64,000 nucleotides of DNA from Moraxella sp. (GCF_030525845.1 NZ_JAUNDY010000008.1:1-64000), one strand, 5' to 3'; shown: positions 9,362 to 18,757, numbered from the stretch's first letter. Translations and numbers: made by a program. Notes: a model not told the origin generated them from the letters alone.

Positions 9362-11542
9362 TTAAAATTTAAAACTCACAGAGGCTTTGACGGTGCGTGG
9401 GTCGCCTGCCACCAAATAGCCTTGTCCAGGATAACCGCCCACCGATGCCCAGTGTTTTTTGTCAGTAACATTATCCACGCCAACACGCAGTGTAACAGGG
9501 GTTGCTCCAACTGAGGTGGCGTATCTTGCTCCAAGATTGAGCAGGGCATAATCAGGCACTTTTAGGGAGTTGTCCGCTTTGGCGTAGCGTGAGCCTGTGT
9601 AAGACAAATCACCTGTGAGCGTCAAGCCTTCTAGGGCGTTTACGTCATATTCCATGCCGATGTTTGAGCGGATTTTAGCAGTACCGATGACTTGTTTGCC
9701 ATCAAAAGCATCGTCAGTGTTTTTCTGTTTGGCATCTAGCAGTGCCACGCCTGTCATCAGACGTAGGTTGTCGGTAGGACGACCAAAGACAAAAACTTCC
9801 AAACCTTGATGAACGTTATCGCCTTTGGTGGTGGCACTGCCATTGGCGAGGGAGGCACGAGGCTCTTTGATTTGGAAGGCGGTGAGGCTTGCCCCAAGAT
9901 TGCCATCGTCATACTTGACACCGATTTCGCTTTGTTTGGAAACGTAGGGTTTGAGCATGAGGTGGTTTTGGTTGATGCTGACTTGTTTGCCTGCGGTGAG
10001 TTTTTCGCTGTAATTACCAAATGCCGACCAGTTGCCAAAACGGTAGTTGATGCCAGCGACAGGTGAGAGCGTTTTGTCTTTGTAAAAGGTGTTCCAAGTT
10101 ACGTCTTGGCTGTCAATCTCTTGGTAACGACCGCCCAACGTGAGTTGGAGGTTGTCATCAAGCACGCCCAATGTGTTTACCAAAGCGACACTGTTTAGGG
10201 TGGTTTTGGCGGTCAAAGCAGGGTTGTCCAAAGAGCCTGTGGGTGTTGCCCATTTTGAGGCTGACCAGCTTGGCATGTCAGCAAAGGTGGGGTTGTGTAG
10301 ATTGCTGTTGTTTGCCCCTGCAAAGTTGTTCCACGAAGAGGGATAATCAGCGATGAAATGGTTTTTTTCTTTGGCTTGATAAGTGTTGGCGACCATGCCC
10401 CAGCGATGAGTGATGTTGCCTGTTTCAAAAAAGCCTTTTAAACCAACCTCGCCTGTATGAATGTCGTCTTGGCGTTTGTTTTTGGTGAGGGTGTAATAAC
10501 CATCGCCTGTGTTGCCATCTGTCACGTAAAAGAACCCACCGCCTAATACGTTGCTTTCTTTGCCTTGACGGACGCCATATGCTCCATAAGCGGTCAGGTT
10601 GTCGGTAATGTCATATTCGCCACGCACCGTCCCAAACACATCTTTGGATTGGGTGTTTGCCCATGTCTGAGACCAGTTGGTTTTGCCGTTGGGGGCGGTA
10701 GGGGTGGCGGTAACAGCATTGACGTCCACACTGCTACGTTTGGCGGTGTCTGTCAAATCTTGATAACCGACATCGGCAGACAAACGGAATTTGTCGCCAC
10801 GATAATCCGCTCCCACCGAGATGAGGCTGACTTCTTTTTCTTCGTTTTTAATCGCACCATCGCCTTTGGTGTACGATAGGTTGGTGCGTACGCCCAGTTT
10901 GTTGTCCAAAAAGCGTTGCCCTACGTCAGCAGATACTTTGGCTCTGCCATCACCTTCATAACCAACGCTCACTTCACGCAAAGGCTGGCTGGTGGCTCGT
11001 TTGGGCAATAGGGTAATTGTGCCACCAGTGTTTGCCCCACCTGGCGAAATACCATTTAGGGCGGTGCTTGCCCCACGCTGAATTTCCACACGTTCAAACA
11101 ACTCGCTTGAAGTGTATTGGCGTGGCAAAATGCCATACAAGCCGTTGTACATGGTGTCGTCAGAATAAGTGACAAAGCCACGCATGACGTAGGCTTCTTG
11201 GAAGTTACCAAATCCACGAGCAACGGTTACGGTTGGGTCTTTTTTAAGGACATCGCCTACGCCATCGGCTTGGGTGTTTTTGATGAATTGCTGGGTGTAG
11301 GCGGTGGTAGAAAATGGCGTGTCCATGTAGTGTTTGTTGCCCAAAATGCCAACACGGCTACCTGATGCCACTTGCCCACCTGCATAACTGCGTGCTAAAC
11401 CTGCTTGGCTGGCGTCAGCACTGACATCAATCACCATCGCTTCGAGCTGGACGTGAGGGGTTTGGTCGTTGGCAAATGCAGTGATGCTAAACGCACTCAA
11501 ACCTGCCACAAACATACATATAAAAAGGGTGGAATAACGCAT
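9362..11542 (-). CDS. TonB-dependent siderophore receptor
   Basis: This 726-residue outer-membrane receptor begins with a cleavable signal peptide (residues 1-24, ending ITAFA). The plug domain covers about residues 60-180 and shows DTPFSTTAYTQQFI, VGDVLKKDPTVTVARGFG, YVMRGF and VEIQRGASTALNGISPGG. A 22-strand barrel follows, ending with the terminal aromatic ...VSFKF. This is the ferric-siderophore class related to FhuE, FcuA and Fiu rather than the haem or transferrin class; the ligand is unknown. No clear TonB box could be fixed by eye near LEAMVIDVSA, though that segment is where it should be. Neighbours are a siderophore-type ABC importer and an ABC exporter. Confidence 0.9.
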   Translation of the reverse strand: MRYSTLFICMFVAGLSAFSITAFANDQTPHVQLEAMVIDVSADASQAGLARSYAGGQVASGSRVGILGNKHYMDTPFSTTAYTQQFIKNTQADGVGDVLKKDPTVTVARGFGNFQEAYVMRGFVTYSDDTMYNGLYGILPRQYTSSELFERVEIQRGASTALNGISPGGANTGGTITLLPKRATSQPLREVSVGYEGDGRAKVSADVGQRFLDNKLGVRTNLSYTKGDGAIKNEEKEVSLISVGADYRGDKFRLSADVGYQDLTDTAKRSSVDVNAVTATPTAPNGKTNWSQTWANTQSKDVFGTVRGEYDITDNLTAYGAYGVRQGKESNVLGGGFFYVTDGNTGDGYYTLTKNKRQDDIHTGEVGLKGFFETGNITHRWGMVANTYQAKEKNHFIADYPSSWNNFAGANNSNLHNPTFADMPSWSASKWATPTGSLDNPALTAKTTLNSVALVNTLGVLDDNLQLTLGGRYQEIDSQDVTWNTFYKDKTLSPVAGINYRFGNWSAFGNYSEKLTAGKQVSINQNHLMLKPYVSKQSEIGVKYDDGNLGASLTAFQIKEPRASLANGSATTKGDNVHQGLEVFVFGRPTDNLRLMTGVALLDAKQKNTDDAFDGKQVIGTAKIRSNIGMEYDVNALEGLTLTGDLSYTGSRYAKADNSLKVPDYALLNLGARYATSVGATPVTLRVGVDNVTDKKHWASVGGYPGQGYLVAGDPRTVKASVSFKF

Positions 11543-11767
11543 GTGAATCCTTAAAAAATAGGGTGGCTAATTCTACATATAATGTGATTAAAAAGCAATA
11601 TAAAGCCACGATTGTTGCAAAATAAATTTCATCAAATCAATCAAATCCATAACCATAATGTATTTGTGATTAAGTATTTGATAATGTTTTAAAAATTTGA
11701 TTTTTGGTATTTGGGTCGGTGATTTATTTTGTGGCGTTTTGAATGATGATGGATATATTGGTTTTGT

Positions 11768-13717
11768 TTATTTTTTACGTAATGTCAAATAAACAAAATA
11801 CCCCGCCCCCACAATTGCCGATAATGTGCCTGCAGGTATTTCATAAGGGAAAATCACATAACGCCCCACATAATCTGCCACCACCAGTAACATCGCCCCT
11901 AGCAGTGCTGACAGGCGTAACTGGGCGGTCAAGGTGGTAGCCCCCATTGATATGGCAAGATGTGGCACAACCAACCCCACAAAGCTCAAAGGTCCCATCG
12001 CCAATGTCGCAATCGCTGACAGTATGGCAATGATAAAAAGTAACAATCCATAAAAAAATCTCACCGACACGCCACGCCCACGAGCAACCTCATCGCCCAA
12101 ACTGATGAGCTGTACGGTTTTTGACAACATGAGCGTGATGATCACAGACATCATCAGACACACGCACAGCATCATCGCTGTGCCCAGATTGAGATGATAA
12201 GTACTGCCAGACAGCCACGTTAGGATGGTTTGTAAGCGAGGGTCGCCACTCAGGCGTAACAGCGTCATGACGCCTGTGGTGAGTGCAGAGATGGCAACTC
12301 CTACAAGTAGTAAGTGTCCATGAGATAGCCGAGATGACAGCCACAAAATCACCCCAAGCACCGCCAATGCCCCAAGCACACCTCCTGCGATGATGAAGGT
12401 GTTTGAATGTACCAAACCAAGCCATGAGCCGATGACAAAAAAGGCAACCACTCCCAACGCAGACCCACCGCTGACACCGAGCACTTCTGGGCTTGCCATC
12501 GGATTTTGGGTGAGGTGTTGCAGTAGAGTGCCTGCGATGGCGAGCATGGCACCGACAGACAACGCACCCAAAGTGCGAGATAGGCGAAATTCACCAATGA
12601 GTGCCATGTCTGCATTAAACCCAAATCCCAAAGCGTGTGGCGTGATGGTCAAAGCTATGATGGTGATGACGACCAAGAGGGCTAAGTACGCCAAAACGTT
12701 AATGGGTTTTCTTTTGGGAATACTGATGGGGGCGTCATCGTTGATGTGCTGATTTTTTTGTTTTAAAATCAAGTAAATAATGATGGGAGCACCCAAAATA
12801 CCACTCATCGCACCTGCAGGAATGATGAGGCTGAATTTGGCTGACAACAAGGCTGAGACGTTGCTGGTAAGCCACAAAAGCAGTCCACCTGCCACAAAGC
12901 CTACTGCCAGTCTGCGTCCCACATGATGAATGGACAGTGCGTTGGCAAGCGTTGCTCCAGCCAGCCCTGCAAAGCTAAGCACGCCCAGCTGACTGACGAC
13001 CGTTGCCACCATGATGGCGACCAACATCACGCTGATGAGGCGGATTTTTTGGACGGACACGCCCAGACTTTTGGCGGTGCTATCATCCAAACCCATGAGT
13101 ATCAAAGGTTTGATGAGTGGCATCAGAGCCAGTGATGAAGCAACGGCAATGATGCCAAGATGGTATGTCGTATCCAGACTGCTTTGGGTAAGAATGCCAC
13201 CACTCCACATCATCACGCCCAGACTCATTTCTGAAAAAAAGATGAGCAGTAGATTGGCAATCGCATACAAAAGAATGTTAATCATTAAGCCACTGAGCAT
13301 GAGCGTGATTGGATTGAAATTTGACCGCAACGACAGCAAAAATGTCGCCCCAATGCTGAGCAGTGCCCCCATCATCGCCACCCAAAAACTGCCATATAAC
13401 CCCAAATTTGGCAAAAACAACGCCACAAGCATCATGGTCATGTTCGCTCCACTACCGACAGCAAGGGTGGTGTCGGAGGCTAGGGTGTTGCCGATGATTT
13501 GTTGTAAAAGCAAACTGGCAACGGACAAAATGCCTCCTGCCAACAGAGCAACCATCATGGTGGCGATGATTTCGTATTGTTTGGCAAGTTGTATCAAGGG
13601 GGTGTCATGGGCAAACAGTTCGTGTACAGGATATGCCCACTGCGTGCTGACGAGTGCCACACTGCTGATGACAACCAATGCCCCAAGCATGCCAAGCACT
13701 GCTGATTTATGAATCAT
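11768..13717 (-). CDS. fhuB: Fused ferric-siderophore ABC permease (double FecCD)
   Basis: The product of about 649 residues contains two tandem FecCD-type permease halves of roughly 320 residues each, about 20 membrane helices in all. The second half starts near residue 340 after the loop ILKQKNQHINDDAPISIPKR. Motifs recur in both halves (GANMTMMLVAL and GGSALGVVAFF; GLAGATLANAL and FVGLVVPHLA). Such fusion is the hallmark of FhuB. It forms the channel for the ATPase at 14624 and the lipoprotein at 13707. ATG 13717 overlaps the upstream gene by 11 bases; an upstream start at 13753 would overlap by 47 and is less likely. Confidence 0.88.
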   Translation of the reverse strand: MIHKSAVLGMLGALVVISSVALVSTQWAYPVHELFAHDTPLIQLAKQYEIIATMMVALLAGGILSVASLLLQQIIGNTLASDTTLAVGSGANMTMMLVALFLPNLGLYGSFWVAMMGALLSIGATFLLSLRSNFNPITLMLSGLMINILLYAIANLLLIFFSEMSLGVMMWSGGILTQSSLDTTYHLGIIAVASSLALMPLIKPLILMGLDDSTAKSLGVSVQKIRLISVMLVAIMVATVVSQLGVLSFAGLAGATLANALSIHHVGRRLAVGFVAGGLLLWLTSNVSALLSAKFSLIIPAGAMSGILGAPIIIYLILKQKNQHINDDAPISIPKRKPINVLAYLALLVVITIIALTITPHALGFGFNADMALIGEFRLSRTLGALSVGAMLAIAGTLLQHLTQNPMASPEVLGVSGGSALGVVAFFVIGSWLGLVHSNTFIIAGGVLGALAVLGVILWLSSRLSHGHLLLVGVAISALTTGVMTLLRLSGDPRLQTILTWLSGSTYHLNLGTAMMLCVCLMMSVIITLMLSKTVQLISLGDEVARGRGVSVRFFYGLLLFIIAILSAIATLAMGPLSFVGLVVPHLAISMGATTLTAQLRLSALLGAMLLVVADYVGRYVIFPYEIPAGTLSAIVGAGYFVYLTLRKK

Positions 13718-14627
13718 GGCGTACCCCCATAACGGTGGCTTGTGATAGGGCATGACTAAGATTCACCAAACTTGGCACGCCTCCAGAAATCCACACAGGT
13801 GGCAAAACCATCATACAGCGATTTTGACCAAACCCCATGTTTTGCCACAGAATGTTTTTGTTAAGTTCGTGTTCGAGCATTTGGCTGAATGGGCGGATGA
13901 TGACCAAACAGACATTGGGTGGTAGCTGTACCAAATCTCCCAAATTTTGGTTGGCAAAACCCCATGCGTTGCCCTGCGTGGGGGCGTGCAGTGTCAAACC
14001 CATCTCTTTGACCGCCACATAAAACAGGCTATTTTTGGTGTACAATCGGTAGTTTTGGGCGTTGGCAAACTGAACGATGGCAAGGGTGTGGATGGTTGGG
14101 TTTTTTTGGCGAAACAAAGCACCGTGATGAGCGATGTCGGTTTTGCTGTGTTTTAGGTATTGTGCTGTTTGTGTTTGTTTGCCAATGAGTTTGCCAATTT
14201 GATGGGTGTAGCTTTCAAAATTTTCCCAGTTTGCTGTCTCATCCAGTGTGAGTGAGACTTCTTGGTGGGGGATATTTTTGTACAAAGGGCGTAGATGTTG
14301 ATAAAAAGCATTATCAATAATCAAATCACCATCAAGCTGAGCAAACAGCTCGGCATTGGGCGAAAATCTGAGCCCCACATCGACCACGTTACGAGGAATG
14401 GTAGGCGTGCTTGCCCAATCAGCGTAGCTGTTGATGTCGCCTGTGGCGATGGGTGGATGTTCTAAGGCGATGAGAGTTTGAGCAATGCTCCAGTCAGGCG
14501 TGATGACTTTTGGGCTGACGTTTTGGGTGTTTGGGGAGCTTTGGTTGGTGGGGCTTTGTGTGCAAGATGACAGCAGGAGTACGGACAACGCACCAAGCAC
14601 CAATAATATAGGGTGGATTGTTTTCAT
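13707..14627 (-). CDS. fhuD: Siderophore-binding lipoprotein (FhuD-like)
   Basis: This 306-residue protein starts MKTIHPILLVLGALSVLLLS and then SC, a lipoprotein signal peptide with lipobox LLSSC. The rest fits a two-lobed type III binding protein: VVDVGLRFSPNAELFAQLDGDLIIDN for the first lobe, a long connecting helix at about 140-165, and a second lobe starting near TIHTLAIVQFAN. FhuD of E. coli is soluble and periplasmic, so anchoring is a difference shared with many other bacteria. The start overlaps the ATPase stop by 4 bases (ATGA) and the end overlaps the permease start, so the three genes form one operon. Confidence 0.85.
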   Translation of the reverse strand: MKTIHPILLVLGALSVLLLSSCTQSPTNQSSPNTQNVSPKVITPDWSIAQTLIALEHPPIATGDINSYADWASTPTIPRNVVDVGLRFSPNAELFAQLDGDLIIDNAFYQHLRPLYKNIPHQEVSLTLDETANWENFESYTHQIGKLIGKQTQTAQYLKHSKTDIAHHGALFRQKNPTIHTLAIVQFANAQNYRLYTKNSLFYVAVKEMGLTLHAPTQGNAWGFANQNLGDLVQLPPNVCLVIIRPFSQMLEHELNKNILWQNMGFGQNRCMMVLPPVWISGGVPSLVNLSHALSQATVMGVRHDS

Positions 14628-15403
14628 ACCACCGCCATATTTCGTGCGTGGATGGGGTGCTTGACCACGTGCAGTTTGATGCCAAAAATGTCTTCTAAAA
14701 CATCCGTCTGCATGATGTCATTGACCGCACCTGTATGGCAGATTTTGCCATGTTTTAGGGCAATGAACTCATCACAAAACCCTACTGCCAGATTTAAATC
14801 ATGAATGATAATCACCACACCCAAATTCATGGTGTCAGCCAGCGTGCGAATCAGTTTTAGCACTTCTACTTGATACAAAACATCGAGTGCCGCCAACGGC
14901 TCATCAAGGAGCAGATATTGACTTTGCTGAGCAAGACACATGGCAAGCCACGCTCTGGCACGTTCTCCGCCAGAGAGGGTGGCAACGCTTTGGGATTTTT
15001 TGTGGGACAGATGCGTTTGGTTTAGGCAGTCAGCCACGATTTGAGCGTCAGATTGACTGGGTTTTTGCAAAAATCCTTGATAGGGGTATCTACCAAGCAT
15101 GACCAGCTCTTCGACAGTAAATGTGGGAGCTAGGGGCAGTTTTTGGGGTAAATAAGCGATGTGGCGAGCGAGTGTTTTGGTACTCATTTGGTGCAGTGGT
15201 GTGTTGTTGAGCGTGATTGAGCCTGTGCTGGGTTTTTGTTCGCCTGCCAACAGTTTGATGAGGGTGGATTTGCCAGAACCGTTGTGCCCAATCAAGCCAT
15301 AGACTTTGCCCGTTTGAAGGGTAAAATTGATGTCATGGAGTAGGGTTTTGTCGCTGATACGAACGCAGACATTGGTTGCATGAATTTGAAAAGTGTTTGT
15401 CAT
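14624..15403 (-). CDS. fhuC: Ferric-siderophore ABC transporter ATPase (FhuC-like)
   Basis: This 259-residue ATPase powers uptake through the FecCD permease. Walker A is GHNGSGKSTL (near residue 36), the Q-loop region is YLPQKLPLAP, the signature is LSGGERARAWLA, Walker B is YLLLDEPLAALD, and the H-loop is IIHDLNLAVGFCDE. It is the first gene of the three-gene import operon and lies about 50 bases downstream of a Fur-like box, so iron repression of the whole operon is likely. Confidence 0.92.
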   Translation of the reverse strand: MTNTFQIHATNVCVRISDKTLLHDINFTLQTGKVYGLIGHNGSGKSTLIKLLAGEQKPSTGSITLNNTPLHQMSTKTLARHIAYLPQKLPLAPTFTVEELVMLGRYPYQGFLQKPSQSDAQIVADCLNQTHLSHKKSQSVATLSGGERARAWLAMCLAQQSQYLLLDEPLAALDVLYQVEVLKLIRTLADTMNLGVVIIIHDLNLAVGFCDEFIALKHGKICHTGAVNDIMQTDVLEDIFGIKLHVVKHPIHARNMAVV

Positions 15404-15454
15404 GGAGGGTTATCAAAAAATAAGCCACCCATTATATCACAAAATTGGTTGATT

Positions 15455-15473
15455 TAAAATGAGAATTATTAGA
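15455..15473 (-). promoter_or_regulatory. Fur-like box upstream of the siderophore importer operon
   Basis: TAAAATGAGAATTATTAGA matches 13 of 19 positions of the classical Fur site GATAATGATAATCATTATC by eye. It lies 52 bases upstream of the fhuC start, a usual position for an iron-repressed promoter. Confidence 0.55.
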
Positions 15474-15513
15474 ATTTTGGGTTTTGGTTTAAAAATATGT
15501 TCAAAAGGAAAAT

Positions 15514-15577
15514 CGTTCGTAGCGAGCTTGTCGAATCACTACTATTTTCCTACCCTTTGACAAGCTCAGGACGAACG
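15514..15577. repeat. Dispersed palindromic intergenic repeat
   Basis: GTTCGTAGCGAGCTTGTC (from 15515) and GACAAGCTCAGGACGAAC (to 15576) are an imperfect inverted repeat with about 17 of 21 positions complementary. Elements built on GTTCGTCCTGAGCTTGTCGA are, as far as I recall, frequent in intergenic DNA of many proteobacteria. It sits between the fhuC promoter and the DUF302 gene. Confidence 0.6.
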
Positions 15578-15614
15578 GAAAATCTCATCAGCATACTTTT
15601 TGAGTGACTACTGA

Positions 15615-16088
15615 TTATTTTACCGTTGCCTGTATCAGCTTTTCGGCATTAGCAAGCGTATTTGCTACGTCCGCAGGCTCAATTTTACTGCCTTTGATGA
15701 GTTCATCAGCAGGCGTGTAAATGACTTGCACTTGACCGTTGATTTCGGTAACGAGCACTTTTAGGGGTAGGCTTAGAGCAAAAGTGGGGTCTTTTTGCAT
15801 GAGTGGCGTGCCTGCTTTGGGGTTGCCATAGACGAGTACGGTGGCAGGTTGCATGGATAAGCCAACATTCTGACCTGCTTGTTTGTGGTCGATGACAGCA
15901 AAGATGGTCATGCCCTTGCTTTCAATGGTGTTTTTTAGGAGACGAACGGTATCATCAAATCCATATGGGCTAGTTAGGGTGGTGGTTTTGGTTGTCATGA
16001 TGCTTGTGGTTTTGGAGGTGGGATTAGTGGTGGCACACGCACCTAGTGATAAAGCGACAGCGATTAGGGGTAAGTAAAGGATTTTCAT
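15615..16088 (-). CDS. DUF302 domain lipoprotein
   Basis: The 157-residue product begins MKILYLPLIAVALSLGACAT, a lipoprotein signal peptide with lipobox SLGAC. The mature part matches the DUF302 pattern: SPYGFDDTVRLLKNTIESKG at about residue 40, then IFAVIDHKQAG, VLVYGNPKAGTPLMQKDP and LPLKVLVTEINGQVQVIYT. DUF302 proteins are small periplasmic or envelope proteins of unknown biochemical role. It appears to be monocistronic, and its promoter would lie between it and tRNA-Trp on the opposite strand. Confidence 0.85.
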   Translation of the reverse strand: MKILYLPLIAVALSLGACATTNPTSKTTSIMTTKTTTLTSPYGFDDTVRLLKNTIESKGMTIFAVIDHKQAGQNVGLSMQPATVLVYGNPKAGTPLMQKDPTFALSLPLKVLVTEINGQVQVIYTPADELIKGSKIEPADVANTLANAEKLIQATVK

Positions 16089-16170
16089 GGTATTTTTCCA
16101 AATAAAAATATCTTAACATCAAATCCACCCAAAATAAAGTCAAAAATTTTATTAATTTTGCAAAAAGTAC

Positions 16171-16198
16171 TTGCAAAAATCAAAATTAAGTATATAAT
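16171..16198 (+). promoter_or_regulatory. Sigma-70 promoter for tRNA-Trp and probably secE-nusG
   Basis: TTGCAA (16171-16176), a 16-base spacer and a perfect TATAAT (16193-16198) lie 20 bases before the tRNA. Confidence 0.7.
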
Positions 16199-16218
16199 AG
16201 CAGTCCTTAACACCTTAC

Positions 16219-16294
16219 AGGCGATTGGCTCAATTGGTAGAGCAGCGGACTCCAAATCCGCAGGTTGAGGGTTCGAGTCCTTCATCGCCTGCCA
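16219..16294 (+). tRNA. trnW: tRNA-Trp (CCA anticodon)
   Basis: A 76-base cloverleaf: acceptor arms AGGCGAT and ATCGCCT, D-loop with TTGGTAGAGC, anticodon stem GCGGA/TCCGC enclosing loop CTCCAAA (anticodon CCA), T-arm GAGGGTTCGAGTCCTTC, and an encoded CCA end. It sits directly upstream of secE, as tRNA-Trp does in many gammaproteobacteria. Confidence 0.97.
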
Positions 16295-16353
16295 TCTTTT
16301 CTATCACTTCCCTTTTTTAATTAGCCATTCCTTATTTTAAGGAAATCTTTTGC

Positions 16354-16854
16354 ATGAGCGATAATAAAAACAACCCCAAAAACGATTTAGAAAATCGACT
16401 GGCGGACGCAAAAGCCACCGCCGAAAAAATGCTAAATCAGAAAAAAGCTGTTGTGGTATCCAAAGAAAACGTGGTTGATGTCGCTACCACCCGCTCTGGC
16501 GTGGACATTGTGCTTTGGCTGATTGCAATCATGGCATTGATTGGCTCAACGCTGATCTCCACTTATTTGCCTCGTTATTGGGCACCTGCCACCAGCGAGA
16601 TTAATCAGCTGATGATTACCGCAGGATTGGTGGTGTTGGCGGTCATTTGCTTGGCGTTTACTCATCAAGGACGTGCCTTTAAGGTTTTGTTAAAAGACGC
16701 TGGCATTGAACTTCGTCGTGTAACATGGCCCACCAAAAACGAAACTGTCAAATACACTTGGCAAGTCATTGTGGTTATGATTATTGTTGGGTTTATTGTG
16801 TGGCTATTGGATAACTTTTTTAATTATCTTTTGGGTTTTGTTCTGTATTCATAA
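16354..16854 (+). CDS. secE: Preprotein translocase subunit SecE
   Basis: SecE stabilises the SecY channel of the inner-membrane protein translocase. The 166-residue length is longer than the E. coli protein (127): a hydrophilic N-terminal extension of about 45 residues precedes two membrane helices (about 52-70 and 85-105). The conserved C-terminal SecE region follows, with ELRRVTWPTKNETVKYTWQVIVV, then the third helix. It is the first protein gene after tRNA-Trp and is followed by nusG after 31 bases, the conserved secE-nusG pair. Confidence 0.95.
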   Translation: MSDNKNNPKNDLENRLADAKATAEKMLNQKKAVVVSKENVVDVATTRSGVDIVLWLIAIMALIGSTLISTYLPRYWAPATSEINQLMITAGLVVLAVICLAFTHQGRAFKVLLKDAGIELRRVTWPTKNETVKYTWQVIVVMIIVGFIVWLLDNFFNYLLGFVLYS

Positions 16855-16885
16855 TTTCTACTTTGTAACAATTTAGGAAGCTATC

Positions 16886-17416
16886 ATGCGTTGGTATATT
16901 ATTCAAGCGTTTTCAGGTTATGAAAAACAAGTTCAGCGTGCGTTGATTGAGCGTATTAAACGTAGCGAATTGACCGAATTTTTTGGCGATGTACTTGTGC
17001 CAACCGAAGAAGTCATTGAAATGCGTGATGGCAAAAAACGTACCGTTGAGCATAAGTTGTTCCCTGGTTATGTGATGATTAACATGGAGATGCGTGAGGA
17101 CACTTGGCATGTTGTTAAAGACTGTCCTAACATCTCAGGATTTATTGGCGGTACCAAAGACCAGCCAGCTCCCATCACTCAGGTAGAAGCTGACCGTATC
17201 CTAAATCGTATTAATAAAGGTGCTGACGCCCCTCGTCCCAAGACGTTATTTGAGCCAGGTGAAGAGGTGCTTATCATTGACGGCCCATTTGCCGACTTTA
17301 AAGGTCAGGTTAAAAAAGTGGATTATGAAAAATCTAAGCTTTATTTGACAGTAAGTGTGTTTAGCCGTCCAACTGATGTGGAAATTGAGTTTGCAAAAGT
17401 TGAAAAAATAGTCTAA
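16886..17416 (+). CDS. nusG: Transcription termination/antitermination protein NusG
   Basis: NusG binds RNA polymerase, increases processivity and links it to Rho or ribosomal protein S10. The 176 residues hold the N-terminal NGN domain (MRWYIIQAFSGYEKQVQRAL through LFPGYVMINMEM) and a C-terminal KOW domain with EEVLIIDGPFADFKGQVKKVD from about residue 125. The length is typical for gammaproteobacteria. It forms a unit with secE; a hairpin with a T-run lies between it and rplK. Confidence 0.97.
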   Translation: MRWYIIQAFSGYEKQVQRALIERIKRSELTEFFGDVLVPTEEVIEMRDGKKRTVEHKLFPGYVMINMEMREDTWHVVKDCPNISGFIGGTKDQPAPITQVEADRILNRINKGADAPRPKTLFEPGEEVLIIDGPFADFKGQVKKVDYEKSKLYLTVSVFSRPTDVEIEFAKVEKIV

Positions 17417-17486
17417 GTATGTTATAATTCAAAGTTAGCTTTGAGGGGTTGTTAGACTCAATATCAAGGCTGATTTTAATTTTGGT

Positions 17487-17513
17487 AAACTTAGAATGGT
17501 TTATTCTAAGTTT
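17487..17513 (+). terminator. Perfect 11-bp hairpin between nusG and rplK
   Basis: AAACTTAGAAT and ATTCTAAGTTT are exact complements around the loop GGTTT, ending in a short T-run. It probably terminates or attenuates secE-nusG transcription before the rplK promoter. Confidence 0.55.
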
Positions 17514-17571
17514 TAGTATCATGGGGAGCTATTTTATTTAGCGTTATTACCCACCATTTGGAGAAATTCTC

Positions 17572-18003
17572 ATGGCAAAGAAGATTGATGGTTACATCAA
17601 GCTACAAGTGCCTGCTGGTAAGGCAAACCCATCACCACCTATTGGTCCAGCTTTGGGTCAAAAAGGTGTAAACATCATGGCATTCTGTAAAGAGTTCAAC
17701 GCAGCTTCTGCGAACTTTGAACCAGGTTTGCCAATTCCTGTTGTTATCACTGTATTTAACGACAAGTCATTTACCTTTATCATGAAATCACCACCTGCGG
17801 CAGTATTGCTACGCAAAGCAGCTGGTATTGCTAAAGGTTCAAGCACTCCGCACAGTGCAAAAGTTGGTTCAGTAACTCGTGCTCAACTTGAAGAAATCGT
17901 AAAAACCAAGCAAGCAGACCTAACTGCTGCTGACCTAGAAGCGGCTGTTCGCACCATCGCTGGTACTGCTCGCTCAATGGGTATCACTGTGGAGGGTGTA
18001 TAA
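17572..18003 (+). CDS. rplK: 50S ribosomal protein L11
   Basis: L11 binds 23S rRNA at the GTPase centre and is needed for RelA activation. The 143-residue protein opens with [20 protein letters not shown] and continues with [19 protein letters not shown], the family's proline-rich N-terminal domain. The C-terminal RNA-binding domain ends [14 protein letters not shown]. Its last base overlaps the first base of rplA (TAATG junction), so the two are translationally linked. Confidence 0.98.
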   Translation: MAKKIDGYIKLQVPAGKANPSPPIGPALGQKGVNIMAFCKEFNAASANFEPGLPIPVVITVFNDKSFTFIMKSPPAAVLLRKAAGIAKGSSTPHSAKVGSVTRAQLEEIVKTKQADLTAADLEAAVRTIAGTARSMGITVEGV

Positions 18004-18704
18004 TGGCTAAGCTAACTAAGCGTCAAAAGCTAATCAAAGACCGTGTAGACAGCAACAAGCTATACACCATTGAAGAAGCGGTTGCAATCTTGAATGATTT
18101 GCCAGCAGCAAAATTCAAAGAGTCTATTGATATCGCAGTAAACTTGGGCGTGGACCCTCGTAAATCTGACCAAGTGGTTCGTGGTGCAACCAATCTACCT
18201 GCTGGTACTGGTAAAACCAAGCGTGTTGCTGTATTTGCACAAGGTGCAGCAGCTGATGCAGCCAAAGAAGCTGGTGCAGATGTGGTTGGTTTTGAAGACC
18301 TAGCAGACAGCATCAAAGCTGGCAACATGGATTTTGATGTTGTTATCGCTTCTCCTGATGCAATGCGTATCGTTGGTCAGTTGGGTACTATCCTAGGCCC
18401 TCGTGGTTTGATGCCAAACCCAAAAGTTGGCACAGTAACCGCTGATGTTGCAACTGCTGTTAAAAATACCAAAGCAGGTCAGGCTCAATATCGTGTTGAT
18501 AAAGCTGGTATTATCCATGCTTCTATCGGTCAAGTAGGCTTTACCGCTGAACAAATTGAGCAAAACGCTACTGCTCTACTAAATGACTTGAAGCGTGCAA
18601 AACCTGCCACTTCAAAAGGCATTTACATCAAGAAAATTACTCTATCTAGCACCATGGGTCCTGGTATCGTTATTGACCCAGTACCACACCGTGTGAATAA
18701 GTAA
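18003..18704 (+). CDS. rplA: 50S ribosomal protein L1
   Basis: L1 forms the mobile L1 stalk at the ribosomal E site and, in the best-studied relatives, represses its own operon by binding the L11 leader. The 233 residues contain the family motif region [20 protein letters not shown] (near residue 124) and the end [19 protein letters not shown]. Overlaps rplK by one base. A terminator-like hairpin and the L10 leader follow before rplJ. Confidence 0.98.
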   Translation: MAKLTKRQKLIKDRVDSNKLYTIEEAVAILNDLPAAKFKESIDIAVNLGVDPRKSDQVVRGATNLPAGTGKTKRVAVFAQGAAADAAKEAGADVVGFEDLADSIKAGNMDFDVVIASPDAMRIVGQLGTILGPRGLMPNPKVGTVTADVATAVKNTKAGQAQYRVDKAGIIHASIGQVGFTAEQIEQNATALLNDLKRAKPATSKGIYIKKITLSSTMGPGIVIDPVPHRVNK

Positions 18705-18757
18705 TTTTGTAATTTGACTTGATTTAATCTTATTTTGGATTATAATAAGTTGGATTT

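Noticed and set aside
11670-11690. A Fur-like TGATAATG upstream of the TonB receptor
   Set aside because: Only about 10 of 19 positions fit the Fur consensus in AT-rich DNA, too weak to list although iron control of the receptor is likely.
13011-13712. Plus-strand ORF of 233 codons inside the fused permease gene
   Set aside because: It is a shadow of the membrane-protein coding frame on the minus strand, without a ribosome site or recognisable domain.
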